Notes under the pieces: model-generated
Told to the model about the DNA's origin: nothing
The model's database searches: none
The model's input: the letters and a program-made list of their open reading frames with translations, nothing else
Source of the DNA: Dactylosporangium sp. AC04546
GTDB taxonomy: Bacteria; Actinomycetota; Actinomycetes; Mycobacteriales; Micromonosporaceae
NCBI RefSeq assembly: GCF_022095675.1
Contig: NZ_JAHYSG010000058.1
Location: 1 to 64,000, forward strand
Reading direction: 5' to 3'
DNA: 64,000 bases
Program-made: the position numbers and the translations under genes
Part shown: one piece after another, positions 45,434 to 54,119 of the stretch
Position numbering within the stretch: position 1 is the stretch's first letter
Layout of the letters: each line of letters begins with the position of its first letter

Positions 45434-46648
45434 ATGCCTGAGGCCGTTATCGTCGCCGCCGCTCGCACGCCTATCGGTCGAGCGAACAAAGGGTCGCTCA
45501 GAGACTTTCGTCCGGATCACCTCGCAGCGCTCATCACCAGTGCCGCGGTCGCCAAGGTGCCGCAGCTCGATCCGTCCGATATCGACGACCTGATTTTGGG
45601 GTGCGGGTTGCCCGGCGGCGAGAGCGGCAACAACATGAGCCGTGTCGTCAGCGTCCTCAACGGCTGGGACGCCGTCCCCGGGACGACAGTGAACCGTTAC
45701 TGCGCCTCCTCGGTGCAGACGACCCGGATGGCCTTCCACGCCATCAAGGCCGGCGAGGGCAACACGTTTGTCTCCGCCGGCGTCGAAACCGTCTCTCGTT
45801 TCAGCAAGGGCACCTCTGATCACATCCCGGGCACCGTCAACCCGTTGTTCGACGGGGCTCAGAACCGGACGACAGAGACAGCCACAACCAACAGGCCCTG
45901 GCACGACCCTCGCGAAGACAGCCAGCTCCCAGACGTCTACATCGCCATGGGGCAGACCGCTGAGAACGTCGCCACACTGCGCGGCTTGTCTCGCCGCGAG
46001 CTGGACGAGTTCGGCGTCCGCTCCCAGAACCTCGCCGAGAAGGCCCTCAATGACGGCTTCTGGGCCCGGGAGATAACCCCGGTCACCACCCCCGACGGCA
46101 CCCTCGTCTCCGCCGACGACGGCCCCCGCCCCGGAGTCACTTACGAGGCCATGGCCGCCCTGAAGCCCGTATTCCGGGAAGAGGGCCTCGTCACTGCCGG
46201 GAACTGCTGTCCCCTCAACGACGGTGCTGCCGCGGTGGTCATCATGTCCGACGCAAAGGCTGCCCAGCTCGGCGTCGCGCCGTTGGCCCGAATCGTCGCC
46301 ACCGGCGTGTCCGCGCTATCCCCCGAGATCATGGGCTTGGGTCCGGTAGAGGCGACTCGAAGAGTTCTTGCGCACGCCAGCATGAGCATCAACGACATCG
46401 ACCTGGTCGAGATCAATGAGGCTTTCGCGGCTCAGGTCGTTCCCTCGTACCAAGACCTGGATATCGACATCGACCGGCTCAATGTCAACGGCGGCGCCAT
46501 CGCGGTCGGCCATCCCTTTGGCATGACTGGTGCCCGTCTGCAGAACACGATGCTGAACGCGCTGGAATGGCATGACAAGACCACAGCACTGATCACGATG
46601 TGCGTTGGCGGCGGCCAAGGCATGGCCCTGATCCTCGAACGACTGTAG
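45434..46648 (+). CDS. Acetyl-CoA C-acyltransferase (thiolase)
   Basis: 404 residues. Cleaves a 3-oxoacyl-CoA with CoA, releasing acetyl-CoA (or propionyl-CoA). Active-site Cys90 in TTVNRYCASSVQTTRMAFHA; EINEAFAAQVVPSYQDL (Asn/Glu-Ala-Phe), AIAVGHPFGMTGARL (His) and MCVGGGQGMALILERL (second Cys). Length and motifs are those of type I degradative FadA-like thiolases. Preceded by a 188-bp gap with TetR operator 3; the last step of the operon's beta-oxidation cycle. Confidence 0.93.
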   Translation: MPEAVIVAAARTPIGRANKGSLRDFRPDHLAALITSAAVAKVPQLDPSDIDDLILGCGLPGGESGNNMSRVVSVLNGWDAVPGTTVNRYCASSVQTTRMAFHAIKAGEGNTFVSAGVETVSRFSKGTSDHIPGTVNPLFDGAQNRTTETATTNRPWHDPREDSQLPDVYIAMGQTAENVATLRGLSRRELDEFGVRSQNLAEKALNDGFWAREITPVTTPDGTLVSADDGPRPGVTYEAMAALKPVFREEGLVTAGNCCPLNDGAAAVVIMSDAKAAQLGVAPLARIVATGVSALSPEIMGLGPVEATRRVLAHASMSINDIDLVEINEAFAAQVVPSYQDLDIDIDRLNVNGGAIAVGHPFGMTGARLQNTMLNALEWHDKTTALITMCVGGGQGMALILERL

Positions 46649-46657
46649 GAGCCTGCC

Positions 46658-47422
46658 GTGACTGTGCTCGATCTGTTTCGCATCGACGGCAAGGTAGCAG
46701 TCATAACCGGGGCGTCTAGCGGACTCGGGGTCGCGTTCGCGCAGGCTATGTCCGAGGCCGGAGCAAATGTCGTCCTCGGTGCGCGCCGGGCCGACCGCCT
46801 CGGTGACACCGCCCGACTAGTGGAGCAATCAGGTCACGAGGCCCTAGCAATCGCGACGGACGTCAGCGACCCTGAGTCCTGCCGTTCGCTGGTTGATTCG
46901 GCCATGGAGCGTTTCGGCCGCGTAGACATCCTGGTGAACAACGCGGGGGTTGGAACGGCAGTGCCGGCCACTCGCGAGCGCCCCGAGGAGTTCCGGCAGG
47001 TCATCGACGTCAACCTGAACGGCTGCTACTGGATGGCTCAGGCATGCGGTCGGGTCATGAAGCCCGGCTCAAGCATCACCAATATTTCCTCGATCTTGGG
47101 GATCACGACAGCGGGCCTACCCCAAGCTGCATACGCAGCTTCAAAAGCCGGACTGATCGGCCTGACCCGCGACCTGGCACAGCAGTGGACCGGCCGCAAG
47201 GGCATCCGGGTCAACGCCGTAGCTCCCGGCTTCTTCACCTCGGAGATGACTGACCAGTACCCGCCCGGCTACATCGAGTCGCTTCTTGCGTCCCGAGTGC
47301 CCTCGGGACGCAAGGGCGACCCCCGTGAACTCGCGGCAACAGTGGTCTTCCTGGCATCAGATGCTGCGGGATACATCACCGGCCAGACACTGGCGGTCGA
47401 TGGCGGCATGACTATCACCTGA
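46658..47422 (+). CDS. SDR family oxidoreductase
   Basis: 254 residues, nine bases after the thiolase. TGASSGLGVAFAQAMSEAG, GARRADRLGDTARLVEQSG, NNAGVGTAVPATRERPEEF, YAASKAGLIGLTRDLAQQW, RKGIRVNAVAPGFFTSEMTD and TGQTLAVDGGMTIT show a classical SDR with NAD(P) site, Ser-Tyr-Lys triad and C-terminal G-rich end. Likely a second hydroxyacyl-CoA or alcohol dehydrogenase of the operon. Convergent with the SDR at 47682. Confidence 0.9.
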   Translation: MTVLDLFRIDGKVAVITGASSGLGVAFAQAMSEAGANVVLGARRADRLGDTARLVEQSGHEALAIATDVSDPESCRSLVDSAMERFGRVDILVNNAGVGTAVPATRERPEEFRQVIDVNLNGCYWMAQACGRVMKPGSSITNISSILGITTAGLPQAAYAASKAGLIGLTRDLAQQWTGRKGIRVNAVAPGFFTSEMTDQYPPGYIESLLASRVPSGRKGDPRELAATVVFLASDAAGYITGQTLAVDGGMTIT

Positions 47423-47681
47423 CGGGTCGGCAGGCACGCCCCGACCGACGGCCCGTGTGCTCGATGATCGCGTTCGCGGGGATACTGCCCGGCCAGCGGT
47501 CGTGAATCGGATTCGTGACGTGACGGTTGAACGGACCAGCAGGCGAGGCGGATGCATGAACCTGTCCACCGCGCCACGTCGGCCTGCCAGCAGTGCTCAC
47601 CCAGACCACCCAGCCTGCGTGCTCTGGCGCAAGCGATAACCAAACCACCGACCTACCGTTGATCACGGCGTGGACCAGGCA

Positions 47682-48512
47682 CTAGGCCTGGCCGCCTACT
47701 CGATCGCTGGAGGGCGGTATCCCGTTGACGCCGAGAATCAAGCCTGGCGTGGCCGTCGCGCCACCGTCGACGAGGAGCGTCTGACCGGAGATGTAGCTGG
47801 CGAGGTCGCTGACGAGAAACGCCACGGCGTCAGCGATCTCCGCCGGAACACCCATACGTCGCAGTGGGATGCTACCGGTGAAGTCGACCTGCTGCTGGCC
47901 CGGCTCGGGTGCTGTCGCCGGAGTGTTGATGCGTCCGGGGGCGATGCAGTTCACGCGAATGCCGAAGGGCCCGTACTCATAGGCGAGGGTCCGCGTCAAC
48001 GATGAGATGCCGGCCTTCGCGGCGCCGTAGGCGGCGGCCAGCGGTGAACTCAACACGCCTGCAATGGAGCCGACATGCACGATCGTCCCGCCGCCGGACT
48101 GCACCATCTCGCCAAGCGCGCTCCGAGTGAGTTGGAAGACGTACGTCAGGTTCATGGCTTGAATCAGCGACCACTCCTCGTCGGTCACCTCGTGAGTCAA
48201 CCGGTAGGGGGCGAGCGCCCAGGAACCGCCGGCGACGTTCACGAGGATGTCGACGCTGCCGAGTTGCTCGGTTGCCGACGGGACGATCTGATCAACCTGG
48301 CTGGCATCGAGCAGATTCGCGATAATCGGCACCGCCGTGCCGCCGGCTTGCCGGACTGCCGCTACAGTGCCCGCCGCGCGATCCGCGCGGGAGTCGACGA
48401 CAGCCACCGCCGCACCCGCCTCGGCGAGACGCAGCGCGACCGCTTCGCCGATACCGCGCCCGGCACCGGCGACCACAGCGACGCGGCCGGCTAGGGACAA
48501 CGAAATCGGCAT
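47682..48512 (-). CDS. SDR family oxidoreductase
   Basis: 276 residues. AGAGRGIGEAVALRLAEAG replaces the common TGxxxGIG start; NVAGGSWALAPYRL replaces the NNAG motif; the catalytic part is VHVGSIAGVLSSPLAAAYGA with YGAAKAGISSLTRTLAYE. The last 25 residues (PGLILGVNGIPPSSDRVGG) form an extra tail. Last gene of the bicupin operon; its start overlaps the stop of the preceding SDR. Substrate unknown. Confidence 0.88.
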   Translation of the reverse strand: MPISLSLAGRVAVVAGAGRGIGEAVALRLAEAGAAVAVVDSRADRAAGTVAAVRQAGGTAVPIIANLLDASQVDQIVPSATEQLGSVDILVNVAGGSWALAPYRLTHEVTDEEWSLIQAMNLTYVFQLTRSALGEMVQSGGGTIVHVGSIAGVLSSPLAAAYGAAKAGISSLTRTLAYEYGPFGIRVNCIAPGRINTPATAPEPGQQQVDFTGSIPLRRMGVPAEIADAVAFLVSDLASYISGQTLLVDGGATATPGLILGVNGIPPSSDRVGGQA

Positions 48513-49282
48513 CAGAATGCGACCTCGCCCTGGCCGCCACTCATGACCAGGTCGTGGCCGGTGAGAAAGCTCGCCTCGTCCGAAGCAAGGAATAGGACCC
48601 CGTAGGCGATCTCGATCGGCTGGGCGGCCCGTTTGAAATAGCGGTTCGACTCCTGCTTGTGAGCCCAGGCCTCCGTGTCCTCGGCCCCGCGAGCATGCGC
48701 AAGCGGGGTGTCCACCAGACCGGGCGAGATGCAGTTGACACGGATGTTCGGCGCGTAGTCCAAAGCCATCTGACGAGTGAGCGCCTTGATTGCACCTTTC
48801 GAGGCATGGTACGAGGCGAGCCGCGGCGAGGCCGTCGTCGCATGGTTGGAGCAGGTGTTCACAATGGCGCCCCGACCGCGGTCGAGCATCACCCTCAAGG
48901 CGGCCTTCGACACCATGAAGGTCCCCGTCACGTTCACGTCAAAGACCCGCTCCCACTCGGCTCGGGCTATCTCATGGACGGCACCCGGCTCTCCGGTACC
49001 GGCGTTGTTGTGCAGCACGTCGACGGTGCCGTACTCCGCCACAGCATGCGCGATCATGGCCTCCGCCGCGGCCTCGTCGGAGACGTCCAGGACGAACGGA
49101 GAAGCGGTGCCGCCTGCTGCGATGATCTCGTCGCACACGCCGCGAGCCGCGTCACCCGACATGTCACCCACGACCACGCCGGCGGCGCCGTGCGCGGCGA
49201 AGAGCTTGGCCGTTGCGGCCCCGATGCCGCTTGCTGCGCCGGTGACAACGCAGACCTTTCCCTCCATGCGTCCAGCGGTCAT
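48512..49282 (-). CDS. SDR family oxidoreductase
   Basis: 256 residues. TGAASGIGAATAKLFAAHG, VGDMSGDAARGVCDEI, NNAGTGEPGAVHEIARAEW, NTCSNHATTASPRLASYHAS (Ser and Tyr-x3-Lys), RQMALDYAPNIRVNCISPGL. Classical SDR probably using NAD+. ATG overlaps the stop of the ligase gene (GTCATGG region) and its own stop overlaps the next SDR, so the operon is tightly coupled. Confidence 0.9.
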   Translation of the reverse strand: MTAGRMEGKVCVVTGAASGIGAATAKLFAAHGAAGVVVGDMSGDAARGVCDEIIAAGGTASPFVLDVSDEAAAEAMIAHAVAEYGTVDVLHNNAGTGEPGAVHEIARAEWERVFDVNVTGTFMVSKAALRVMLDRGRGAIVNTCSNHATTASPRLASYHASKGAIKALTRQMALDYAPNIRVNCISPGLVDTPLAHARGAEDTEAWAHKQESNRYFKRAAQPIEIAYGVLFLASDEASFLTGHDLVMSGGQGEVAF

Positions 49283-51252
49283 GGCGTCCTCTCGGCTGCG
49301 AGTTTCAGGAAGGCGTCGAGCGACTCCGGCACTGAGAGGCTTTCGCGCTCTAGGGCGACCTCTGGCGGGACGCCCTGAAAGATCCGCTTGAGCGGGACTT
49401 CGACGAGCTTGCCGGTGCGCGTGCGCGGAATCGCAGAAACCTGGATCACCTCATCCGGTACGTGCCTTGGGCTGGCGTGGCGGCGCACCGCATCCTTGAT
49501 CGCCGCGACGAGATCCTCGGAAAAGTCGGTGCCGTCCTCCAAGACGACGAACAATGGCATGTAGTAGCCGCCGTCCAGCAGTTCGATACCGAGAACGAGA
49601 GAGTCCGCCACGTCGGGCAGCCGGCCGAGCGCGGCATAGATTTCGGCCGAACCGATGCGCACTCCTCCCCTGTTCAGGGTCGAGTCGGAGCGACCCAGGA
49701 TGCGGCAGGTGCCGCGTTCAGTGATCTCCAGCCAGTCGCCGTGGCGCCACACCCCCGGCCATGGCTCGAAGTACGAGGACCGGTAGCGCTTCCCGTCGGC
49801 GTCGTTCCACAGCCGCAACGGCATCGATGGCATGGGCTGCGTAACGACCAATTCCCCGAGTTCGCCGATCACGGGCTTGCCGTCCCTGTTCCACGACTGG
49901 ACGTCCACACCGAGCAGAGGGCGCTGCAGCTCGCCTTCGGTGACCGACACCAGCGAGGTGCCCCCGATGAAGCCGCTGGCGATGTCGGTGCCTCCGGAAG
50001 AGGAGGCGAGGAGCACGTCGGGCTTGACCGCCTCGTACACCCAGCGGAACGTCGAGGCAGGCAACGGCGACCCCGTCGAACCGATAGTGCGCAGGCGAGA
50101 GAGGTCGAATCGCTCCCCCGGCTTCGCGCCCGCCCTCTCACAAGCGGTGAGGTAACCGGCGCTGGTGCCGAGGTAGGTGATGCCGAGCCTCTCCACAAGG
50201 GCGAACTGCACTTGGAGGTCGGGGTAGTTCGGGCTGCCGTCATGAACGACGACCGTGGCACCGCTCAGCAGCGCGGAGGTCGCGATATTCCACATGATCC
50301 AGCCGGTGGAGGTGTACCAGTAGAAGCGGTCACCCGGCCCGATGTCGTTCTGCAGCATCGACATCTTGCGCTGCTCGAGGACGATCCCACCGTGACCGTG
50401 CACGATTCCCTTAGGCCGGCCGGTGGTCCCAGAGGAGTAGACAATCCATAGTGGATGGTCGAACGGCACGCGCACGAACGCTGGTTCTTGCTCCTCGGCG
50501 ATCGCATCGGCCCAGGCGAGAACGTCGGCCGAGCGCGTCTGCAGACCGAGAACGGGCACCGCGATGGTCGCGCGCAGACTCGGCAGCGAGGCTCGGATCA
50601 GGTCCACTTGCTCGCGACGGTCGTGCTGCTTGCCGTTGAATCTGTACCCGTCGGCAGCGACGAGCACCGTCGGCTCGACTTGAGAAATTCGATCGAGCAC
50701 GGCCGAGGTGCCGAAGTCGGGCGGACAGACGGTCCACACGGCACCGATCGATGCGCAGCCGAGCAGGGCGACGACTGCTTCCAGGCCGTTCGGGAGGTAG
50801 GCGGCGACCCGGTCGCCGGGCTTGACGCCGAGGCCTCTCAGCGTTGCCGCGAAGGCGCCGGCCCGGCGTCGCAGTTGCAACTGGGAAACCTCCGTGACGC
50901 GGTACTGCTCGTCCACGAGGACGAGGGCCGGGTGACCTTCTGTGGCGTCTCGCAGCATCTGCTCCGCGTAGTTGATCGAGCACTCCGGAAACCAGACGGC
51001 GCCCGGCATCCGGGCATCCGGCAGGACCGGCCCGTGATCTGTCGGTAGCGTCCCGCTCCATATGGCGAGGTCCGACCAGAAATCCTCCAGTTGCTGCACT
51101 GACCAGCGCCATACGGCGTCGTAGTCGGTGGGGTCGCCGAAGGTCAGGCCGCGTCGCTGGCCAACCCAGGTCGCGAAGGCGTGCAGACGTGTGGCGCGAA
51201 TCGACTCTGGAGTCGGTCGCCAGAGCACCGGCGGTTCAGGTTCGTCTGGCAC
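49279..51252 (-). CDS. Acetoacetate-CoA-ligase-like acyl-CoA synthetase
   Basis: 657 residues from the GTG at 51252 after AGAGGAGCAGCA. ANL-family adenylating enzyme: N-terminal acetyl-CoA-synthetase-type extension (RQRGLTFGDPTDYDAVWRW-like, FPECSINYAEQMLRD), P-loop IVYSSGTTGRPKGIVHGHGG, WYTSTGWIMWNIATSALLSG, SSSGGTDIASGFIGG, hinge HGDWLEITERGTCRILGRSD and the C-terminal SAIPRTRTGKLVEVPLKRIF with the catalytic Lys. It resembles acetoacetyl-CoA synthetase, but in catabolic clusters such enzymes activate many keto- or cyclic acids. Forms a CoA thioester for the beta-oxidation genes. Confidence 0.9.
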   Translation of the reverse strand: MPDEPEPPVLWRPTPESIRATRLHAFATWVGQRRGLTFGDPTDYDAVWRWSVQQLEDFWSDLAIWSGTLPTDHGPVLPDARMPGAVWFPECSINYAEQMLRDATEGHPALVLVDEQYRVTEVSQLQLRRRAGAFAATLRGLGVKPGDRVAAYLPNGLEAVVALLGCASIGAVWTVCPPDFGTSAVLDRISQVEPTVLVAADGYRFNGKQHDRREQVDLIRASLPSLRATIAVPVLGLQTRSADVLAWADAIAEEQEPAFVRVPFDHPLWIVYSSGTTGRPKGIVHGHGGIVLEQRKMSMLQNDIGPGDRFYWYTSTGWIMWNIATSALLSGATVVVHDGSPNYPDLQVQFALVERLGITYLGTSAGYLTACERAGAKPGERFDLSRLRTIGSTGSPLPASTFRWVYEAVKPDVLLASSSGGTDIASGFIGGTSLVSVTEGELQRPLLGVDVQSWNRDGKPVIGELGELVVTQPMPSMPLRLWNDADGKRYRSSYFEPWPGVWRHGDWLEITERGTCRILGRSDSTLNRGGVRIGSAEIYAALGRLPDVADSLVLGIELLDGGYYMPLFVVLEDGTDFSEDLVAAIKDAVRRHASPRHVPDEVIQVSAIPRTRTGKLVEVPLKRIFQGVPPEVALERESLSVPESLDAFLKLAAERTP

Positions 51253-51263
51253 TGCTGCTCCTC

Positions 51264-52097
51264 TTACGGGTAGTTGGCGTTGTAGGCCGCCGCCACGTCG
51301 ACGGTGCATCCCGAGATGAAGCGGGACTCCTCGGCCGCGAGGTGGAGCACCTCGTGAGAGATGTCCGTCGGCTCGACCCAGGTCGTGGGCATGGGATTCA
51401 TCTGCGTGAGCCGCGCCTCCATGTCCTCAAGGCCGGGAGCGTCCTTCTCGGGCACGAACACCTTGTAGACCTCGTCGTGGTGCATCATCGGCGTGTTCAC
51501 AGCACCGGGTAGCACCGCGTTGCAGGTGATCATGTACGGCGCGGCCTCCAGCGCGACGGCCTTCGTCAGGCCGATCAGCGCCCACTTCGAGGCGGCGTAG
51601 TGGCTCAGGTTCGGTACGCCGCGCCGGGCGGCCTGCGACGAGGTAACGACGATCCGCCCGTACTTTCGCTCCATCATGTGCGGCAGTACGGCGCGGATGC
51701 TGTTGGCGACGCCGGTGAGGTTGACGTCGATCGTGTCCTGCCACGCCTGGTCGTCCATGTCAACGAGCTGGTGGTACGTGACGACGCCGGCATTGGCCGC
51801 CAAGATGTCGATGTGACCGAAGGCCGCGATGCCGTCCGCCACGACGGCACGCATCGCGTCGATGCTGCGTACATCCGCCTCGACCACGAGGGCCTTCCGC
51901 TCCAGGCCCTCGACCGCAGAGGCGGTCTCACGCAACTCCGCGGAGGTTCCCAATGGGTACGGCACCGAATCGACCGGCTTGGGCACGTCGACGAGGATGA
52001 CGTCTGCACCGTTCTTGGCGAACTGGATCGCATGCTCACGGCCCTGGCCATGGGCGGCGCCGGTGACAAGTGCTACCCGTCCGGTGAAATTTGGCAT
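51264..52097 (-). CDS. Mycofactocin-type SDR (copy 1)
   Basis: 277 residues from the ATG at 52097. The start TGRVALVTGAAHGQGREHAI, the long insertion VDSVPYPLGTSAELRETASA after the second strand, ADVRSIDAMRAVVADGI, and the end ALPxx-like WVEPTDISHEVLHLAAEESR are marks of the mycofactocin-coupled SDR subgroup, which keep NAD bound and hand electrons to mycofactocin. The catalytic part is TSSQAARRGVPNLSHYAASK. A close paralogue is at 54908. Mycofactocin biosynthesis genes are not in the window. Confidence 0.88.
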   Translation of the reverse strand: MPNFTGRVALVTGAAHGQGREHAIQFAKNGADVILVDVPKPVDSVPYPLGTSAELRETASAVEGLERKALVVEADVRSIDAMRAVVADGIAAFGHIDILAANAGVVTYHQLVDMDDQAWQDTIDVNLTGVANSIRAVLPHMMERKYGRIVVTSSQAARRGVPNLSHYAASKWALIGLTKAVALEAAPYMITCNAVLPGAVNTPMMHHDEVYKVFVPEKDAPGLEDMEARLTQMNPMPTTWVEPTDISHEVLHLAAEESRFISGCTVDVAAAYNANYP

Positions 52098-52105
52098 GGC
52101 GCCGA

Positions 52106-53083
52106 CTACTCCATCCTTGTCACGGTGTGCTGAATGAGGCCGAACAGCGAGGTGCCGTCGTCGGCGATCGCTTCGATGGTGACGGTGTCTCCGGCGGACA
52201 GGAAGGGCGTCACGGCAGCCCCGCTCTCCATGATTTCGACACCGCGCTTCTCCGCGATGCAGCCGAAGCCGCGCTCCGTGTCGCCGTTGGAAATGGTCCC
52301 AGTGCCGATCATCGACCCGGCGATAAGCGGTCGCGTCCTGGTGAACTCCCCGATGATCTGCGGAAGGCCGAAGGAGAAATCGCGATCGGCCCGAGGAGCG
52401 CCGTACAGCGTTCCGTTGACGCTGCACTGCAGCGCTGCCCGCAGGAAGGAATTCTGCCACGCGGTACCGAGGGTGGCTGGCGTGACGAGGAACGGAGCGA
52501 AGCCTCGGCCGGGCTTCGATCCGTATGTGCCTGTCCCTTGACGGCGTTCCTCCACCAGTAGACGTCGATATGTGACGTCGTTGGTGATGCCGACCAGCTT
52601 GATGTGTTCGGGCGCCTGTGCTGCTGTCGTTCCCTGTGGAGCATCACCGGTGACGACAAAGACGGTCGGCTCATAGTCGAGTTCCCACGTCTCGTCAGGT
52701 AACGGCACCTCGGCGCGGGGTGGCCAGTTCGGCGCGCCGCCGCTCTGATAGACGATAGGGCGCTCGCGGTGTCGGTCAGGCAGCGCTTCGCCTCGACCGC
52801 CGCGAATCCGTTCCATGTGCGAGAGGTACGAACTGCCCTCCGCCCAGTGGTAAACCCGGGGCAGTGGCGCCGCGAAGACCGCGCCGTCAACGGGGCTCCC
52901 CAGCGTCGGGTCGTCGAGCGACTCGAAGACGCCCTCCAGCAACGTCACGGATTCCGCCCAGGTGTCAAGCGCCTGCTGCATGGTCCGTGGGCCTTGCGGC
53001 GGGACCAGAAATCGCGTCCTGTCGCTGCTGACGACCACCAGCGTTCCGTCTAGGCCGCCACCGGCCAACGAGGCAAGGATCAT
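52106..53083 (-). CDS. Fumarylacetoacetate-hydrolase-family protein
   Basis: 325 residues. Metal-dependent C-C or ring-opening hydrolase fold: FAAPLPRVYHWAEGSSYLSH, EVPLPDETWELDYEPTVFVV (metal-binding Glu region), GITNDVTYRRLLVEE, SKPGRGFAPFLVTPATLG, GTGTISNGDTERGFGCIAEK, GDTVTIEAI. Closest in layout to FAH-type hydrolases that split diketo acids such as fumarylpyruvate. With the bicupin next to it (four-base overlap) a ring-cleavage plus hydrolysis pair is suggested, but not proven. Confidence 0.85.
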   Translation of the reverse strand: MILASLAGGGLDGTLVVVSSDRTRFLVPPQGPRTMQQALDTWAESVTLLEGVFESLDDPTLGSPVDGAVFAAPLPRVYHWAEGSSYLSHMERIRGGRGEALPDRHRERPIVYQSGGAPNWPPRAEVPLPDETWELDYEPTVFVVTGDAPQGTTAAQAPEHIKLVGITNDVTYRRLLVEERRQGTGTYGSKPGRGFAPFLVTPATLGTAWQNSFLRAALQCSVNGTLYGAPRADRDFSFGLPQIIGEFTRTRPLIAGSMIGTGTISNGDTERGFGCIAEKRGVEIMESGAAVTPFLSAGDTVTIEAIADDGTSLFGLIQHTVTRME

Positions 53084-53928
53084 CTCGCTGCGGTGGCCAC
53101 GGTGCTGTATTCGGCCGGTACGCAGAACTCAAGAGTCATGTAGTCAGGCGAGGCGTCGAACGCGTTGTGAATCGAACCGCGCGACAGCGTCATGAGGTCG
53201 CCCGCGAATACTCGCTGGTTCGGCTCCCCGGGGCGGGCGACGTCGAGCCATCCGCGGATCGGCAGGAAGAACTGCGCCATCGAGTGGGAGTGCTCTCCTG
53301 TGCCGCCAGGCGGCGAGGGCTCGATCTCATCGAGCTTGATGATGTGGATGTGCACGCGCCCGTCGGTCGGGATGCGGGTGCCCAAGTCGCGGTACAGCGA
53401 CCACCGGCGGGGGCCGTCGCCGCGCACGTACGCGTCGGGCCGGTCGAAGGTGTAGACGCCCTTCAGATGGGCGAACTCGGCGGCGCGCTCCGGCTTGGGA
53501 GCGTCTTTGCCGGTGACCGTGCCGTAGTCGGAGGGGCCGAAAACCTCGACGCCTTCGAAGTCGTCGGACACCGCGCTGATCCGGTAGCGCCAGTAGGGCG
53601 GCTGGTAGGCGGAGGCACCCTTGTCGAGGACGAGGTCCTGGCCGTCCTCGGTCCGGACAGAGATCGAGCCGTTGAAGACGAAGAACCACTGAAAGTCGGC
53701 GTCGTGGAACTGCCAGTCCGTGCTGGCATCCCCCTCTTTGCCCGTGTACCGGACGTGGCGGCCTACCAAGGCCCCGTCTGTGTTGGCGGCCAGGTGAAGG
53801 TCGCGGTACTCCAGTCCGGCGACCGGACCCTGCTCCCAGGTGCCCCCGTCCTTGCGGACCAGCTCGGTCTTGATGTCCAGGGGGTTGTCCACGTCCCAGC
53901 CGGAGCGCCAGGTCGTCGCGTGGGTCAT
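53080..53928 (-). CDS. Bicupin protein, gentisate-dioxygenase-like
   Basis: 282 residues from the ATG at 53928. Two cupin domains: about 70-125 (WQFHDADFQWFFVFNGSISV, GASAYQPPYWRYRISA) and about 190-260 (HIHIIKLDEIEPSPPGGTGE, HSHSMAQFFLPIRGWLDVAR, GDLMTLSRGSIHNAFDASPD). The second has His residues (GEHSHSMAQF, IHNAF) suited to bind Fe2+. Gentisate 1,2-dioxygenases are bicupins but longer (about 340-370), so this is only distantly similar. First gene of a six-gene operon divergent from IclR. Confidence 0.75.
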   Translation of the reverse strand: MTHATTWRSGWDVDNPLDIKTELVRKDGGTWEQGPVAGLEYRDLHLAANTDGALVGRHVRYTGKEGDASTDWQFHDADFQWFFVFNGSISVRTEDGQDLVLDKGASAYQPPYWRYRISAVSDDFEGVEVFGPSDYGTVTGKDAPKPERAAEFAHLKGVYTFDRPDAYVRGDGPRRWSLYRDLGTRIPTDGRVHIHIIKLDEIEPSPPGGTGEHSHSMAQFFLPIRGWLDVARPGEPNQRVFAGDLMTLSRGSIHNAFDASPDYMTLEFCVPAEYSTVATAAR

Positions 53929-53950
53929 CGCGTGTCTCACTTCCACTTGT

Positions 53951-53984
53951 GTGCGTCTAGCGCTCATATGAGCGCTGTGCGAAC
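53951..53984. promoter_or_regulatory. Operators D1 and D2 between bicupin operon and IclR
   Basis: D1 is GTGCG-TCTAG-CGCTC (53951-53965); D2 is GAGCG-CTGTG-CGAAC (53970-53984). They flank a perfect 18-bp palindrome AGCGCTCATATGAGCGCT (53959-53976). They lie 23 bp upstream of the bicupin start and 136 bp upstream of the IclR start. A double or overlapping IclR site controlling both directions is likely. Confidence 0.65.
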
Positions 53985-54119
53985 GAAGCTTGTCACGCAC
54001 ATCACATGGCGTCAACAAGTCCTTGCCGTTCGATCCGTCGTGCGTGCGTTGCATTGCGGGGGCCTTGCGTCAACGCAGGTCTGGCAAGATGGTGGTTGCC
54101 TGTCCCGAGTAGGAGGCCC

